Positions 14,518 to 21,577 of a stretch of DNA of 22,651 nucleotides are shown in pieces. The number at the start of each line of letters is the position of its first letter. Position 1 is the first letter of the stretch. The position numbers were made by a program, and so were the translations under genes. Origin of the DNA: an uncultured Candidatus Saccharibacteria bacterium (GTDB lineage: Bacteria; Patescibacteriota; Saccharimonadia; Saccharimonadales; Saccharimonadaceae); assembly GCA_938017655.1 (NCBI GenBank), contig CALIJO010000002.1, positions 1 through 22,651 of the forward strand, read 5' to 3'. The notes under the pieces were generated by a model. That model did not search any database. It saw only the letters and a list, made by a program, of their open reading frames with translations, and was not told the DNA's origin.

Positions 14518-15306
14518 TTACACTCTTTTTAATACTTCTTTTGCTAATTCCTTGTAAGCCTTCGCACCCTTACTAAATCGGTCATAATCCCCCACCGGCA
14601 CTCCGTGACTAGGTGCCTCCGCTAACCTTACATTGCGTGGAATCGTCGTCTCAAAAACCTTATCTCGGAAATATTTCTTAATTTCTGCTAATACCTGCAC
14701 CGACAAAGAGGTACGCTTATCATACATCGTCGCAAGTACCCCTAATAATTTCAAGTTTGGATTCATTGCCTTACGCACTAATTTTACTGAATCCATCAGC
14801 TGCGCCACTCCCTCTAGCGCATAAAACTCGGTCTGTACTGGCATCAAAAGATAATCCGCCGCAATCATCCCATTCACGGTTAGAAGTGATAGGCTTGGCG
14901 GCAGGTCGATAATTACAAAATCATAATTATCTCGCACTTCATTAATTGCATTTTTCAGCTGAACAAATTTTTTACTCAGCTTCGTCATCTCGACTTCGGC
15001 ATTAGCCAACTGTGGTGTAGTTGGTGCTAAGTCTAGGCCCTTAAATTTAGTGTTCAAAATTATTTCTGATAATCGCCTCTCGCCTAGAATTACTTCCGAC
15101 ATTGTATTCGAAAGTTCATTATTCAAATAATTACGCTCAAACTGCGCCTTATCAATACCCAGTCCCGACGTCGCATTTCCCTGCGGATCAAAATCAATCA
15201 CTAAGACTTTTTGTTTTTCTTTCATCAAATAGTACGCCAAATTAATCGTAGTCGTCGTCTTCCCGACCCCGCCTTTTTGATTTGTGATACAAATTACCTT
15301 CGCCAT
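14518..15306 (-). CDS. parA: Chromosome-partitioning ATPase ParA (Soj)
   Basis: A 262-aa ParA/MinD-type ATPase with the deviant Walker A motif K11-GGVGKTT18, DFDPQGNATSGLG (switch/Walker A' region, about 39-51) and VIIDLPPSLSLLTVNG (Walker B). It binds nucleoid DNA as an ATP dimer and is stimulated by ParB. Length and the immediate parB neighbour indicate the chromosomal Soj/Spo0J type rather than a plasmid type. The ATG has no obvious Shine-Dalgarno. A TATATA hexamer lies seven bases upstream, so the transcript may be leaderless. parA begins the parA-parB-rel operon. Confidence 0.95.
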   Translation of the reverse strand: MAKVICITNQKGGVGKTTTTINLAYYLMKEKQKVLVIDFDPQGNATSGLGIDKAQFERNYLNNELSNTMSEVILGERRLSEIILNTKFKGLDLAPTTPQLANAEVEMTKLSKKFVQLKNAINEVRDNYDFVIIDLPPSLSLLTVNGMIAADYLLMPVQTEFYALEGVAQLMDSVKLVRKAMNPNLKLLGVLATMYDKRTSLSVQVLAEIKKYFRDKVFETTIPRNVRLAEAPSHGVPVGDYDRFSKGAKAYKELAKEVLKRV

Positions 15307-15313
15307 ATCTATT

Positions 15314-15319
15314 TATATA
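15314..15319 (-). promoter_or_regulatory. Possible -10 of parA
   Basis: The minus strand reads TATATA-AATAGAT-ATG. The box is weaker than those of rsmH and ftsI and the -35 is poor, but the seven-base distance to the start and the lack of a Shine-Dalgarno fit the same leaderless layout. Confidence 0.3.
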
Positions 15320-15440
15320 TTACCATAATATTTATAAGAATAATCATTATCGCAGAAAAAACCATCTCGCTCTCAACCAAAACCACCTTACTACCTAATC
15401 AGAACCCCCTAAACCCCCACCATGCACCTCAAAAAACCCC

Positions 15441-15465
15441 AAAAAAGACCCCGCAGGGCCTTTTT
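15441..15465 (-). terminator. Intrinsic terminator downstream of rplU
   Basis: AAAAAGACCC (15442-15451) pairs with GGGCCTTTTT (15456-15465), with one internal mismatch and a CGCA loop. On the minus strand it is followed by T residues. It begins directly after the rplU stop and is roughly symmetric. Confidence 0.8.
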
Positions 15466-15466
15466 C

Positions 15467-15775
15467 TTATTTGATTGAAGTAATTTCAATCACACTGTAT
15501 TTTTGGCGGTGACCAGTTTCTTTGTGGACACGCTTCTTTGAGTGGTAGCGGATTACGCGGATTTTATCACCGGCGATTTTCTCTTCTACTACTTTAGCTG
15601 AAACCTTGACACCTTTGACTTCTGGCGTACCAACGAGGGTTTTATCGCCATCAATTACAAGTAAAGCACCAGTTTCGAGCTCTTTAGTTCCTTCCGGGAG
15701 GAGGTCCACCCGTAGGGTCTCACCCTCAGCTGCGATATATTGTTTACCGCCGATGAGTACAACTGCCTTTTTCAT
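15467..15775 (-). CDS. rplU: 50S ribosomal protein bL21
   Basis: The 102-aa product is a full-length bL21 (usual length about 103), which binds 23S rRNA. The start MKKAVVLIGGKQYIAAEGET, the central KVVEEKIAGDKIRVIRYHSK and the end RVHKETGHRQKYSVIEI are characteristic. The frame stays open upstream to 15835, but ATG 15775 has AAGGA at good spacing, and the extra 20 codons overlap a strong promoter, so the short form is right. rpmA (bL27), the usual partner, does not follow; rplU is a single-gene unit with its own promoter and terminator. Confidence 0.96.
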   Translation of the reverse strand: MKKAVVLIGGKQYIAAEGETLRVDLLPEGTKELETGALLVIDGDKTLVGTPEVKGVKVSAKVVEEKIAGDKIRVIRYHSKKRVHKETGHRQKYSVIEITSIK

Positions 15776-15806
15776 AATATTCCTTAATGTATTATTAACT
15801 CTGACC

Positions 15807-15835
15807 ATTCTAACATATTTGTTCGCTTTTTTCAA
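15807..15835 (-). promoter_or_regulatory. Promoter of rplU
   Basis: TTGAAA (15835-15830), a 17-bp spacer ending in TGT, and TAGAAT (15812-15807) form a near-consensus extended promoter about 31 bases before the rplU start. Confidence 0.75.
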
Positions 15836-15901
15836 TAACTGGTCATAAAATTTAGTCTATTTTAATTTTTCGCTCGATTTCCCACTCAAAATTTTCAAAA
15901 A

Positions 15902-15927
15902 AAGAACCCCGCTCTCATAGGGTTCTT
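15902..15927 (-). terminator. Intrinsic terminator downstream of the LPHTG surface-protein gene
   Basis: AAGAACCC (15902-15909) and GGGTTCTT (15920-15927) form a perfect 8-bp stem with a 10-base loop. On the minus strand it is followed by a T-rich run (15901-15897 and beyond). Confidence 0.8.
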
Positions 15928-15972
15928 CTTGTACTTAATCGTCTGCACGATTACATTAAATCGAAAGGGCTT

Positions 15973-17292
15973 TTATTCTTGATCTTCGTGTTGCTTTTCT
16001 AAAGCCTTGAGTTGCTTAGTCGAAGCGATGTAGTAAGCAGTACCGATACCGATCATGGCGGTCACCACCACGGCTAATACAGTTTCGGAAGCACCAGTGT
16101 GAGGGAGTTCCTTTGGTGTATTAGGAGTTTTTGGCTTGTCTGCACAATCACGATGAACAGTCACTTTTACCTTACTATGAATCGTAGTGTCGAGCACCGC
16201 GATAGCTGAATTGTTGTAAGTTACCGTATCACCACATGGGAAGATTTTTTCGTCTTCAGAGAATTTTACTTTGTAGGTAATGAAAGCTTCTTCACCAGCA
16301 TTGTAATCACCGATATTGAAACCATTTTTGAAGAGATTTTCTTTTTCAAAACCAGCAGAACGAGGAGTCTTCAAGAAAGTCGTGCCAGGAATTGCAGTCA
16401 TACCAGTACCGAGCAAATCGTAAGCAGAAACACCACGTTGGATTGTCGTACCAGTATTTTTATAGCGTAGTTTGAAATCGATAGTTTCACCTGGAGCTAC
16501 CGTGATTTCCGTACGATAATCATTCATATTTTCCTTAGAAGCCATCTTTTCACCGGTAAAACCAGCTTTATCAGCTTTAATACGGAATTTTACATAACCG
16601 GCAAACTCGTTACAGCCAGGAATCACACCCCAGTAATTCTTCGTGTAGCCTAAGAACGTTCCACCATCTTTACCGAAGAGTGCGTCGTCATTCAAAGTAG
16701 AACCATTTAACGAACCACTGTTACTTAGTTTTGCAGAGTTAGGTACGTAGCGCAAAGAAACGGTTTCTTTAGCATGTAAATAAGATGTACTCCATACCTC
16801 TTTTGGCGTTGCATTCGAAGCCGAAATAGTACCCTTAATTACCGCAGCATGCCCCGCCTCAAGCCTATCCGTGATTTTGTCCATACGCAAACGTACGTTT
16901 TGTGCAACACCACGATGATCACCATCATTAAGCTTTGCAGAGGCATTATTGTGATAATAAACAAATACCTCATATTCTGACCCAGGTTCTACTGTTACGT
17001 TATTTGAAAACTTCTCCTGACTTCCAACCTTTCGAACGCGAACAAAGTTGGACTCGTCGCCGATTTCTGGATTATCCGTCATTGAGTTAAAAGTAACATG
17101 GTCCGCTGGATTGCTCCAAGTGTATGTCGGACGATTTTTTGGGCCCCATGTTTCAATCCCCTCTGCATGAACGGCTCCGTGGATTTGGCTAAGACTGAGC
17201 GCACCTGCGACCACTGCCCCAATTACTGGAAAGATACGACGTGCAGAACTACGCATATCTTCCCAAGTTTTTGTTTTTATGTTTATGTTCAT
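15973..17292 (-). CDS. Sortase-anchored (LPHTG) surface protein with DUF11-like domains
   Basis: The 439-aa protein has an N-terminal signal peptide: a basic start, a hydrophobic stretch FPVIGAVVAGALSLSQI, and probable cleavage after AVHA43. It ends with a full cell-wall sorting signal: LPHTG at 396-400, a hydrophobic segment (about 405-424) and a charged tail. The exported part is beta-rich. Two stretches, around VEPGSEYEVFVYYHNN and VAPGETIDFKLRYKNTGTT, resemble DUF11/isopeptide-type repeat domains of bacterial surface proteins. A sortase would join it to the wall or to a pilus-like fibre; no sortase gene is in the window. AAGGAG lies seven bases before ATG, with a promoter upstream and a terminator downstream, so it is transcribed alone. 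Adhesion to a host cell is an attractive guess for an episymbiont but is not shown. Confidence 0.8.
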   Translation of the reverse strand: MNINIKTKTWEDMRSSARRIFPVIGAVVAGALSLSQIHGAVHAEGIETWGPKNRPTYTWSNPADHVTFNSMTDNPEIGDESNFVRVRKVGSQEKFSNNVTVEPGSEYEVFVYYHNNASAKLNDGDHRGVAQNVRLRMDKITDRLEAGHAAVIKGTISASNATPKEVWSTSYLHAKETVSLRYVPNSAKLSNSGSLNGSTLNDDALFGKDGGTFLGYTKNYWGVIPGCNEFAGYVKFRIKADKAGFTGEKMASKENMNDYRTEITVAPGETIDFKLRYKNTGTTIQRGVSAYDLLGTGMTAIPGTTFLKTPRSAGFEKENLFKNGFNIGDYNAGEEAFITYKVKFSEDEKIFPCGDTVTYNNSAIAVLDTTIHSKVKVTVHRDCADKPKTPNTPKELPHTGASETVLAVVVTAMIGIGTAYYIASTKQLKALEKQHEDQE

Positions 17293-17322
17293 CGATCTCC
17301 TTTCGATTAAGATCCTAAACTC

Positions 17323-17351
17323 ATTTTAGACTATTTTTAGTTTTTGTACAA
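17323..17351 (-). promoter_or_regulatory. Promoter of the LPHTG surface-protein gene
   Basis: TTGTAC (17351-17346), a 17-bp spacer and TAAAAT (17328-17323), about 30 bases before the start codon. A TTGAACA motif (17364-17358 on the minus strand) lies six bases upstream of the -35, similar to its place at the 125/944-aa operon promoter. Confidence 0.65.
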
Positions 17352-17390
17352 TATATTTGTTCAATATTTTTTCTTCTCTATTGAGTACAA

Positions 17391-20225
17391 TTATTGTTCA
17401 GAGTTGGAGGTCGTATCTACAGTTGTCGTTTGCCCAGATTCATGAGCAATTTTATTATCATCAGTAGCGCTTCTTACTGCATTAGCAATATCCGCATCTG
17501 TTAAACTCTTATCTTCGCTATGTGATCCCTGAATATCTTCTCTTACTACGGCTTTCTCTTCAGGCAACACAGAACGATTTACTGCATCTGCTTGCTTTTC
17601 TGTTGCTACGCCTTCTTGGTGGACAACACCTTGACTATTATCTTCCGTGGTTACATATGAGTTTGGCGTCAAATCCTGCTTATCTGCTTCTCTTACCATT
17701 TGGTCGAATACAGCTTTATCTCCTATTTCGCTTCCAGGTAACTGCTTTGCTGCATCATGATTTTCATCACCGAATTCATAAATTGCCTTATCTGCCTCAA
17801 CTTTACCCATCTTTTGTTGGTTGCCATCCGTAGATGCCGTATTGGTCTTACCATCACTTACATTATTCTCAGGAGCTTTTGGATTTTCTTTAGGGGTTGA
17901 AGGAGGAGTTTCACTCTTTGGAGTTGAAGGAGGAGTTTCATTCTTTGGCTTTGGTGTTGAAGTTTCATTCTTTGGAGCCGGCTCTTCACCTTTTACTCCA
18001 ACTTTTTTCTGAGTAACTGTTGAAGTCGTTATATTTGTTTTATCTACGGTCTTGGTCGCTTCTTTCTTCGCTGTCTTCAGATATTGGAAGATTATCTGAC
18101 CACATTTTACATTAATACCTAAAATCTTAACGCTAGACATGATATTCATCACTTCACCATCAGGAGCATTCTTCTCAATCACACCCAGAGCCCTCAGCGA
18201 GTTCTCCTTAAATCCATCACGAACATTCATATCCATGATATTTGCACCATCTTTATTCTCAGCATAGACAAATTCCACTGCTTGGCCTTTATGGAATACA
18301 CCATCTTTATCAAGTGCCATATCTACCTGAAGATTACCTTCACCACCGTTATTCGAGGCATAACCAGACTGGTAGGTCTCATTCATAATCGAGCCAAGCT
18401 TCAAAGTAGAACCTTCAAGGAAGTTTGCAATTGTATTATTAGCTTCTTTCTTAATTGCAGCTTGAGACTCCGTGTCACCGTGCTGAATCATATAAGTAAT
18501 GTCATTCACAGCCGTAGGCGAGGTGGCCTTCTCAAATGCACCGAAAGAAGCACCGAGGTAACTTGTCATATTAGGGTTTTCCATGGTATTCAAAATTTCT
18601 TTCATACCTTCAGCACCTAGAGCCTCACTTGAAGCACCCTGCTCCTTAAGACTTTCTAACCCAGATCGATCAACAAACGTCATATCATTACCCGAGCGCC
18701 TCGAATCAGTAAAACCTGGGAATTCCGGATTAATATTGCCATCAAATACAAGCTTAGTTTCTTTACCATCTACCATAATATTGAAAGAATTCCCCTTAAC
18801 CAAAGAATCCACTTCACTACCAGTATCGTGTTCCGCTAGAGCTTCCTCTACATTACCATCCGTGTCGCCGTTATTATCCGTGTTTTTTTCGACAGCGGTA
18901 TCCTGACCTATAAACTTATTATCACCATTGGAGCCACCATCCTTATCTATGCCTTTTTCGACGGCAGCGTTATGCTTCGCAGTAAACTTGTTTCCACCAT
19001 GAGCTGCAAAAATAGCAAGTGCGCCGATTCCAACAACCATCATAAATCGCTTAATTCCCTCACCGTGTTTCTTAATCTTCTCAACTACGCTGGCGACGAA
19101 ACCTTTTTTCTTATCTTTTTCAAAGTCTTCTTTTCCAGAACCAGTCTTGCTATTGCCATTTTTCTGGTTTTCAAGCATTTTCTGAAGCTGCTCTAATTGG
19201 TCTTTTGGTAATTTTTGCATCCAAATTTGATCATCAGCATCAAGTAGTACTGAACCACTTTCAGCAATCTTAGCAGCCACTTTACCAATCTTGTCTTTTA
19301 CGGTTGGCTCAAACCTTTCAAGTTCGCCATTTTCAAGTTCGAGTTCGCCCTTTTGAATCTTTTCTAATTGCTTCAGTGCAAAATCAAAAGCGATTTCTTT
19401 CTTATCGGCATTCTTAATCTCGTTCATCTTCGCTTCAGCTGCAGCAGATGCACCCCAAGCCGCATCAATCTTTTGATTATCTTCGAAAGTTAATTTTCTA
19501 CCACCAGCTTTTAATTCACGAGTTAGCTTAATTGCTTCTTCATCAAGCTTATTAAATTTTTCAGTCGCAGCATCGAGAGCTTCATTTGTGATTTTCTTAG
19601 CTTCTGCTGAAAAAGCTTTCGACAAAAATTCTCTCTCTGCGAGATTAGCTTGCATCTTGTAAGCTTTTTCCTTAAAGCGAAAATCATTTACGCCGAGATT
19701 TGCATCATTGCCCCTACGCTCTTTTATCATATCAAGACCTTTTTCCGCCAAAGCGTTCTTTTGTTCCATTTCTTGATATTCTGGAGTAGCCCGAATTTTA
19801 GCCTCAAAATCACTAATTTGATCTAGAGTTCGCCCCATCAATTTTTTCATTGGCGTCAAGCTGCTATCACCGCCATCGCGCATATAATCCAGAGCGTTCT
19901 TTTCTTGTCTATTCAAATTATCTTTATATTCACGAATCTCTTTTTCGCTCATTAAGCCAAGACCAGCTTGCATTTTCAAGAAAGTATCCACCTCAAGCTT
20001 AGCTTGATCAAATTGATGACGAAGCTCTATTTTACGATCGCTCTCGTTCATTTCAACCTGTTCACCCATTTTTTCTTTGCGTTTGTTCATTCTAAAGTGT
20101 GCTAGTTGAGCCGCACGCTCTTCATGTTTACGAGCATAATATTCCTCACGCGCCTTATCTGGCTGCGTAGTATTTTGATTTTCAGAATTCGCACGAGGCA
20201 TTCCATTAAAATTGTCCATACCCAT
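17391..20225 (-). CDS. Large hypothetical one-span membrane protein with coiled-coil and proline-rich regions
   Basis: I do not recognise a family for this 944-aa protein. Residues 1 to about 385 are charged, mostly helical and rich in Lys/Glu (for example KREDFEKDKKK-like stretches), without a signal peptide. A single membrane helix lies at about 390-406 (MMVVGIGALAIFAA). It is followed by an Asp/Asn/Gly-rich linker, a possibly globular region (about 470-730) and a Pro/Thr/Lys repeat (about 745-785, units like PSTPKSETP) that could span a wall. The C-terminal 150 residues are acidic and probably disordered. By the positive-inside rule the N-terminal half is cytoplasmic. The start overlaps the preceding stop by one base (TAATG) behind GGAGGAGG, so it is coupled to the 125-aa gene. 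It could be a scaffold or surface-appendage component; that is a guess. Confidence 0.75.
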   Translation of the reverse strand: MGMDNFNGMPRANSENQNTTQPDKAREEYYARKHEERAAQLAHFRMNKRKEKMGEQVEMNESDRKIELRHQFDQAKLEVDTFLKMQAGLGLMSEKEIREYKDNLNRQEKNALDYMRDGGDSSLTPMKKLMGRTLDQISDFEAKIRATPEYQEMEQKNALAEKGLDMIKERRGNDANLGVNDFRFKEKAYKMQANLAEREFLSKAFSAEAKKITNEALDAATEKFNKLDEEAIKLTRELKAGGRKLTFEDNQKIDAAWGASAAAEAKMNEIKNADKKEIAFDFALKQLEKIQKGELELENGELERFEPTVKDKIGKVAAKIAESGSVLLDADDQIWMQKLPKDQLEQLQKMLENQKNGNSKTGSGKEDFEKDKKKGFVASVVEKIKKHGEGIKRFMMVVGIGALAIFAAHGGNKFTAKHNAAVEKGIDKDGGSNGDNKFIGQDTAVEKNTDNNGDTDGNVEEALAEHDTGSEVDSLVKGNSFNIMVDGKETKLVFDGNINPEFPGFTDSRRSGNDMTFVDRSGLESLKEQGASSEALGAEGMKEILNTMENPNMTSYLGASFGAFEKATSPTAVNDITYMIQHGDTESQAAIKKEANNTIANFLEGSTLKLGSIMNETYQSGYASNNGGEGNLQVDMALDKDGVFHKGQAVEFVYAENKDGANIMDMNVRDGFKENSLRALGVIEKNAPDGEVMNIMSSVKILGINVKCGQIIFQYLKTAKKEATKTVDKTNITTSTVTQKKVGVKGEEPAPKNETSTPKPKNETPPSTPKSETPPSTPKENPKAPENNVSDGKTNTASTDGNQQKMGKVEADKAIYEFGDENHDAAKQLPGSEIGDKAVFDQMVREADKQDLTPNSYVTTEDNSQGVVHQEGVATEKQADAVNRSVLPEEKAVVREDIQGSHSEDKSLTDADIANAVRSATDDNKIAHESGQTTTVDTTSNSEQ
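17885..17975. repeat. Short tandem repeat coding the proline-rich region
   Basis: GTTGAAGGAGGAGTTTCA occurs twice, 27 bp apart, followed by a degenerate third unit (GTTGAAGTTTCA). In frame these encode TPKxETPPS-type units of the 944-aa protein, so unit number may vary between strains. Confidence 0.6.
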
Positions 20226-20602
20226 TATGCCTCCTCCTTAGCATTCTTTAAGTAATTTTCTTTAAACTCGTCCAATGCCTTTTCGGTTACCGACTGTACA
20301 TCAATACCTGATTCTTGGATAATCTTCTGGACCTCATTGAAATCTGGCTCCGCTGCATCAAAAAGCTCTGAAATCTTATCTACCAAGTAATCTGGTAAAT
20401 TCATCAAGATTTCACTCAAGATAGCTTCTTGCATTTTCATCTTTAAATCTTCACGCAAACGATCATTCACGCGGACACCCGCCTCACTCATCATTTTTTC
20501 GATGTATTGATTCATCAATTCATCTTGCGCTTTTAAATTGTCACCTTGAAAATCCGGCTGGATCTGTCCAACCTCCGGTGAAAAAGTATTAGTATCAGTC
20601 AT
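20225..20602 (-). CDS. Small acidic hypothetical protein, first gene of the 125/944-aa operon
   Basis: The 125-aa product starts MTDTNTFSPEVGQIQPDFQG and is acidic and helical, with the pattern LREDLKMKMQEAILSEILMN then LPDYLVDKISELFDAAEPDF. There is no signal peptide or membrane span, and no family I can name with confidence. The frame is open to 20692, but that longer form would cover a near-consensus promoter; ATG 20602 has AAGG eight bases upstream and is the better start. Its stop overlaps the ATG of the 944-aa membrane protein, so the two are probably made in fixed ratio. A small soluble helical protein coupled to a membrane protein with a long cytoplasmic coiled coil suggests a binding partner or chaperone, by inference. 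Confidence 0.7.
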   Translation of the reverse strand: MTDTNTFSPEVGQIQPDFQGDNLKAQDELMNQYIEKMMSEAGVRVNDRLREDLKMKMQEAILSEILMNLPDYLVDKISELFDAAEPDFNEVQKIIQESGIDVQSVTEKALDEFKENYLKNAKEEA

Positions 20603-20647
20603 GTGGAGACCTTTCTTTTTTATTTTGAAATATGACCTTATGCCATA

Positions 20648-20676
20648 AAGATAACGCTTATTTATCAGATTGTCAA
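20648..20676 (-). promoter_or_regulatory. Promoter of the 125/944-aa operon
   Basis: TTGACA (20676-20671), a 17-bp spacer and TATCTT (20653-20648). The -35 is consensus and the -10 lies 45 bases from the chosen ATG. A TTGAACA motif (20692-20686 on the minus strand) is nine bases upstream of the -35. Confidence 0.75.
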
Positions 20677-20718
20677 TAATATTTTTGTTCAATTTTACCT
20701 GAACTTATAGGGGCATAA

Positions 20719-20746
20719 TTGAACACTTAATTTTCTATTTTGAACA
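20719..20746. promoter_or_regulatory. Pair of TTGAACA motifs spaced 21 bp, upstream of the 125/944-aa operon
   Basis: TTGAACA at 20719-20725 and 20740-20746 lie in direct orientation exactly 21 bp apart, about two helical turns, and 43-70 bp upstream of the -35. The same heptamer, single or paired, occurs at 17358, 20686 and 21098-21125. The arrangement suggests an operator for a dimeric regulator; the protein is unknown. Confidence 0.45.
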
Positions 20747-20774
20747 CATTTTTTATGTTTTTTGTCTTCAATAA

Positions 20775-20803
20775 AAAATAGCCGCCCAAAAAGCGACTAT
20801 TTT
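20775..20803 (-). terminator. Intrinsic terminator of the 38-aa gene
   Basis: AAAATAGCCGC (20775-20785) pairs with GCGACTATTTT (20793-20803) through 11 positions including one wobble, with a 7-base loop and a T-run on the minus strand. It lies 29 bp past the small ORF's stop. Confidence 0.75.
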
Positions 20804-20832
20804 CTAAAATCAGGAACAAGTTTCTAGCTAAA

Positions 20833-20949
20833 TTAGCTAATCATCGAGGAGACTTTACCGAGCTTAGCGGTAATCCTCGCACGTACCTCTTGGCTGACTT
20901 GTCTTTTTGATACGTAATTAGTTTCATCATCAAAGAATTCAAACGTCAT
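20833..20949 (-). CDS. 38-aa micro-protein with its own promoter and terminator
   Basis: ATG at 20949, with AAGGAAG eight bases upstream, opens a 38-codon frame: MTFEFFDDETNYVSKRQVSQ, then EVRARITAKLGKVSSMIS. The first ten residues are acidic and aromatic; the rest is a probable amphipathic basic helix. No signal peptide or Cys pair is seen. A promoter-like sequence lies upstream (21013-21040) and a clear intrinsic terminator downstream (20775-20803), so it forms a complete transcription unit, strong support for such a short frame. No family recognised. It could be a small regulator, an antitoxin-like or toxin-like peptide, or a signal peptide pheromone; the sequence does not decide. Confidence 0.6.
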   Translation of the reverse strand: MTFEFFDDETNYVSKRQVSQEVRARITAKLGKVSSMIS

Positions 20950-21012
20950 TCTCTATCTTCCTTTACTCTTAAATTTTTATTTTTGTTTTGATTCATAATC
21001 TTCGTTACATTA

Positions 21013-21040
21013 ATATTATCACAAATTTTACATTTGCAAG
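21013..21040 (-). promoter_or_regulatory. Likely promoter of the 38-aa gene
   Basis: CTTGCA (21040-21035), a 16-bp spacer and TAATAT (21018-21013), 63 bases before the ATG. The -35 is a partial match, the -10 good. Confidence 0.45.
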
Positions 21041-21097
21041 TAATTTTTTCAAATTTTATAAAGAATATTATTAAGTACCGATTTTCATCTTATAAAA

Positions 21098-21125
21098 TTG
21101 AACAATTATTTTAACAAATTGAACA
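21098..21125. promoter_or_regulatory. Second pair of TTGAACA motifs spaced 21 bp
   Basis: TTGAACA at 21098-21104 and 21119-21125, direct orientation, again exactly 21 bp apart and flanked by AA upstream. It lies upstream of the 38-aa gene promoter and just after the stop of the 15-codon ORF. Confidence 0.45.
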
Positions 21126-21138
21126 ACTTTATCTATTT

Positions 21139-21186
21139 TTAATCTTTTATCTGAGTGATGGATAGCTGAATAACTTTTTTATTCAT
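21139..21186 (-). CDS. 15-aa micro-ORF with a very strong ribosome-binding site
   Basis: GGAGGAGG lies seven bases before ATG 21186, opening MNKKVIQLSITQIKD and a TAA stop. The start codon lies within a hairpin (GGATAG...CTATCC with TGAATAA...TTATTCA, 21162-21193) placed directly after the Shine-Dalgarno. Too short for family recognition. A leader-type regulatory peptide or a small secreted signal are possibilities, but a chance frame behind a fortuitous site cannot be excluded. Confidence 0.35.
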   Translation of the reverse strand: MNKKVIQLSITQIKD

Positions 21187-21217
21187 CTATCCACCTCCTC
21201 CACTTTTTCTTGATCGG

Positions 21218-21322
21218 TCAATGCTTGTTTATTAGTGTTTCATTGACTTCTCGTCTATTCAAATCTTTTTCCTTATTTATATTAATAATTCTAGGGTTGC
21301 TTACTTTTTCTCGTCTTCGCAT
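21218..21322 (-). CDS. 34-aa basic micro-ORF downstream of a strong promoter
   Basis: ATG 21322 follows AAAAAGG by nine bases and opens 34 codons (MRRREKVSNPRIININKEKD, then LNRREVNETLINKH). It is very basic and shows no membrane segment. It is the first frame after the TTGACA/TAGACT promoter at 21419-21447. Its start codon lies in the loop of a GTCTTCG/CGAAGAC hairpin (21313-21332). The same hairpin is followed by TTTTT on the plus strand (21334-21338), so it could alternatively be a terminator for plus-strand transcription. Coding status is uncertain. Confidence 0.3.
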   Translation of the reverse strand: MRRREKVSNPRIININKEKDLNRREVNETLINKH

Positions 21323-21418
21323 ATTCGAAGACCTTTTTACATATTTGATTTCCTGTTTATTTTTTCTTTAAGTTAGCTTATTTTACATTTTTTTGTTTTT
21401 ATTGTCTAACTTGTTTTA

Positions 21419-21447
21419 AGTCTAACATAAACTACTATTTTTGTCAA
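21419..21447 (-). promoter_or_regulatory. Strong promoter of the micro-ORF region, flanked by GTCTAAC repeats
   Basis: TTGACA (21447-21442), a 17-bp spacer ending in TGT, and TAGACT (21424-21419) make an extended near-consensus promoter. GTCTAAC occurs at 21420-21426 (over the -10) and 21404-21410, 16 bp apart, and AGTTAGC lies inverted at 21371-21377, so an operator is possible. Confidence 0.65.
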
Positions 21448-21483
21448 TACTGTTTATGCTTTAACAGAGGTAATTTCATCAAA

Positions 21484-21509
21484 AAGCTCCGTATTTTCCT
21501 ACGGAGCTT
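21484..21509 (-). terminator. Intrinsic terminator downstream of ileS
   Basis: AAGCTCCGTA (21484-21493) and TACGGAGCTT (21500-21509) form a perfect 10-bp stem with a TTTTCC loop, followed by a T-run on the minus strand. A weaker hairpin (CTACAT/ATGTAG) lies between it and the ileS stop. Confidence 0.9.
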
Positions 21510-21577
21510 CCTAATGAGCCACTTATTATAGAGACCTATATCTACATGTTTTCTATGTAGGACTAACTCCTCCTCGC

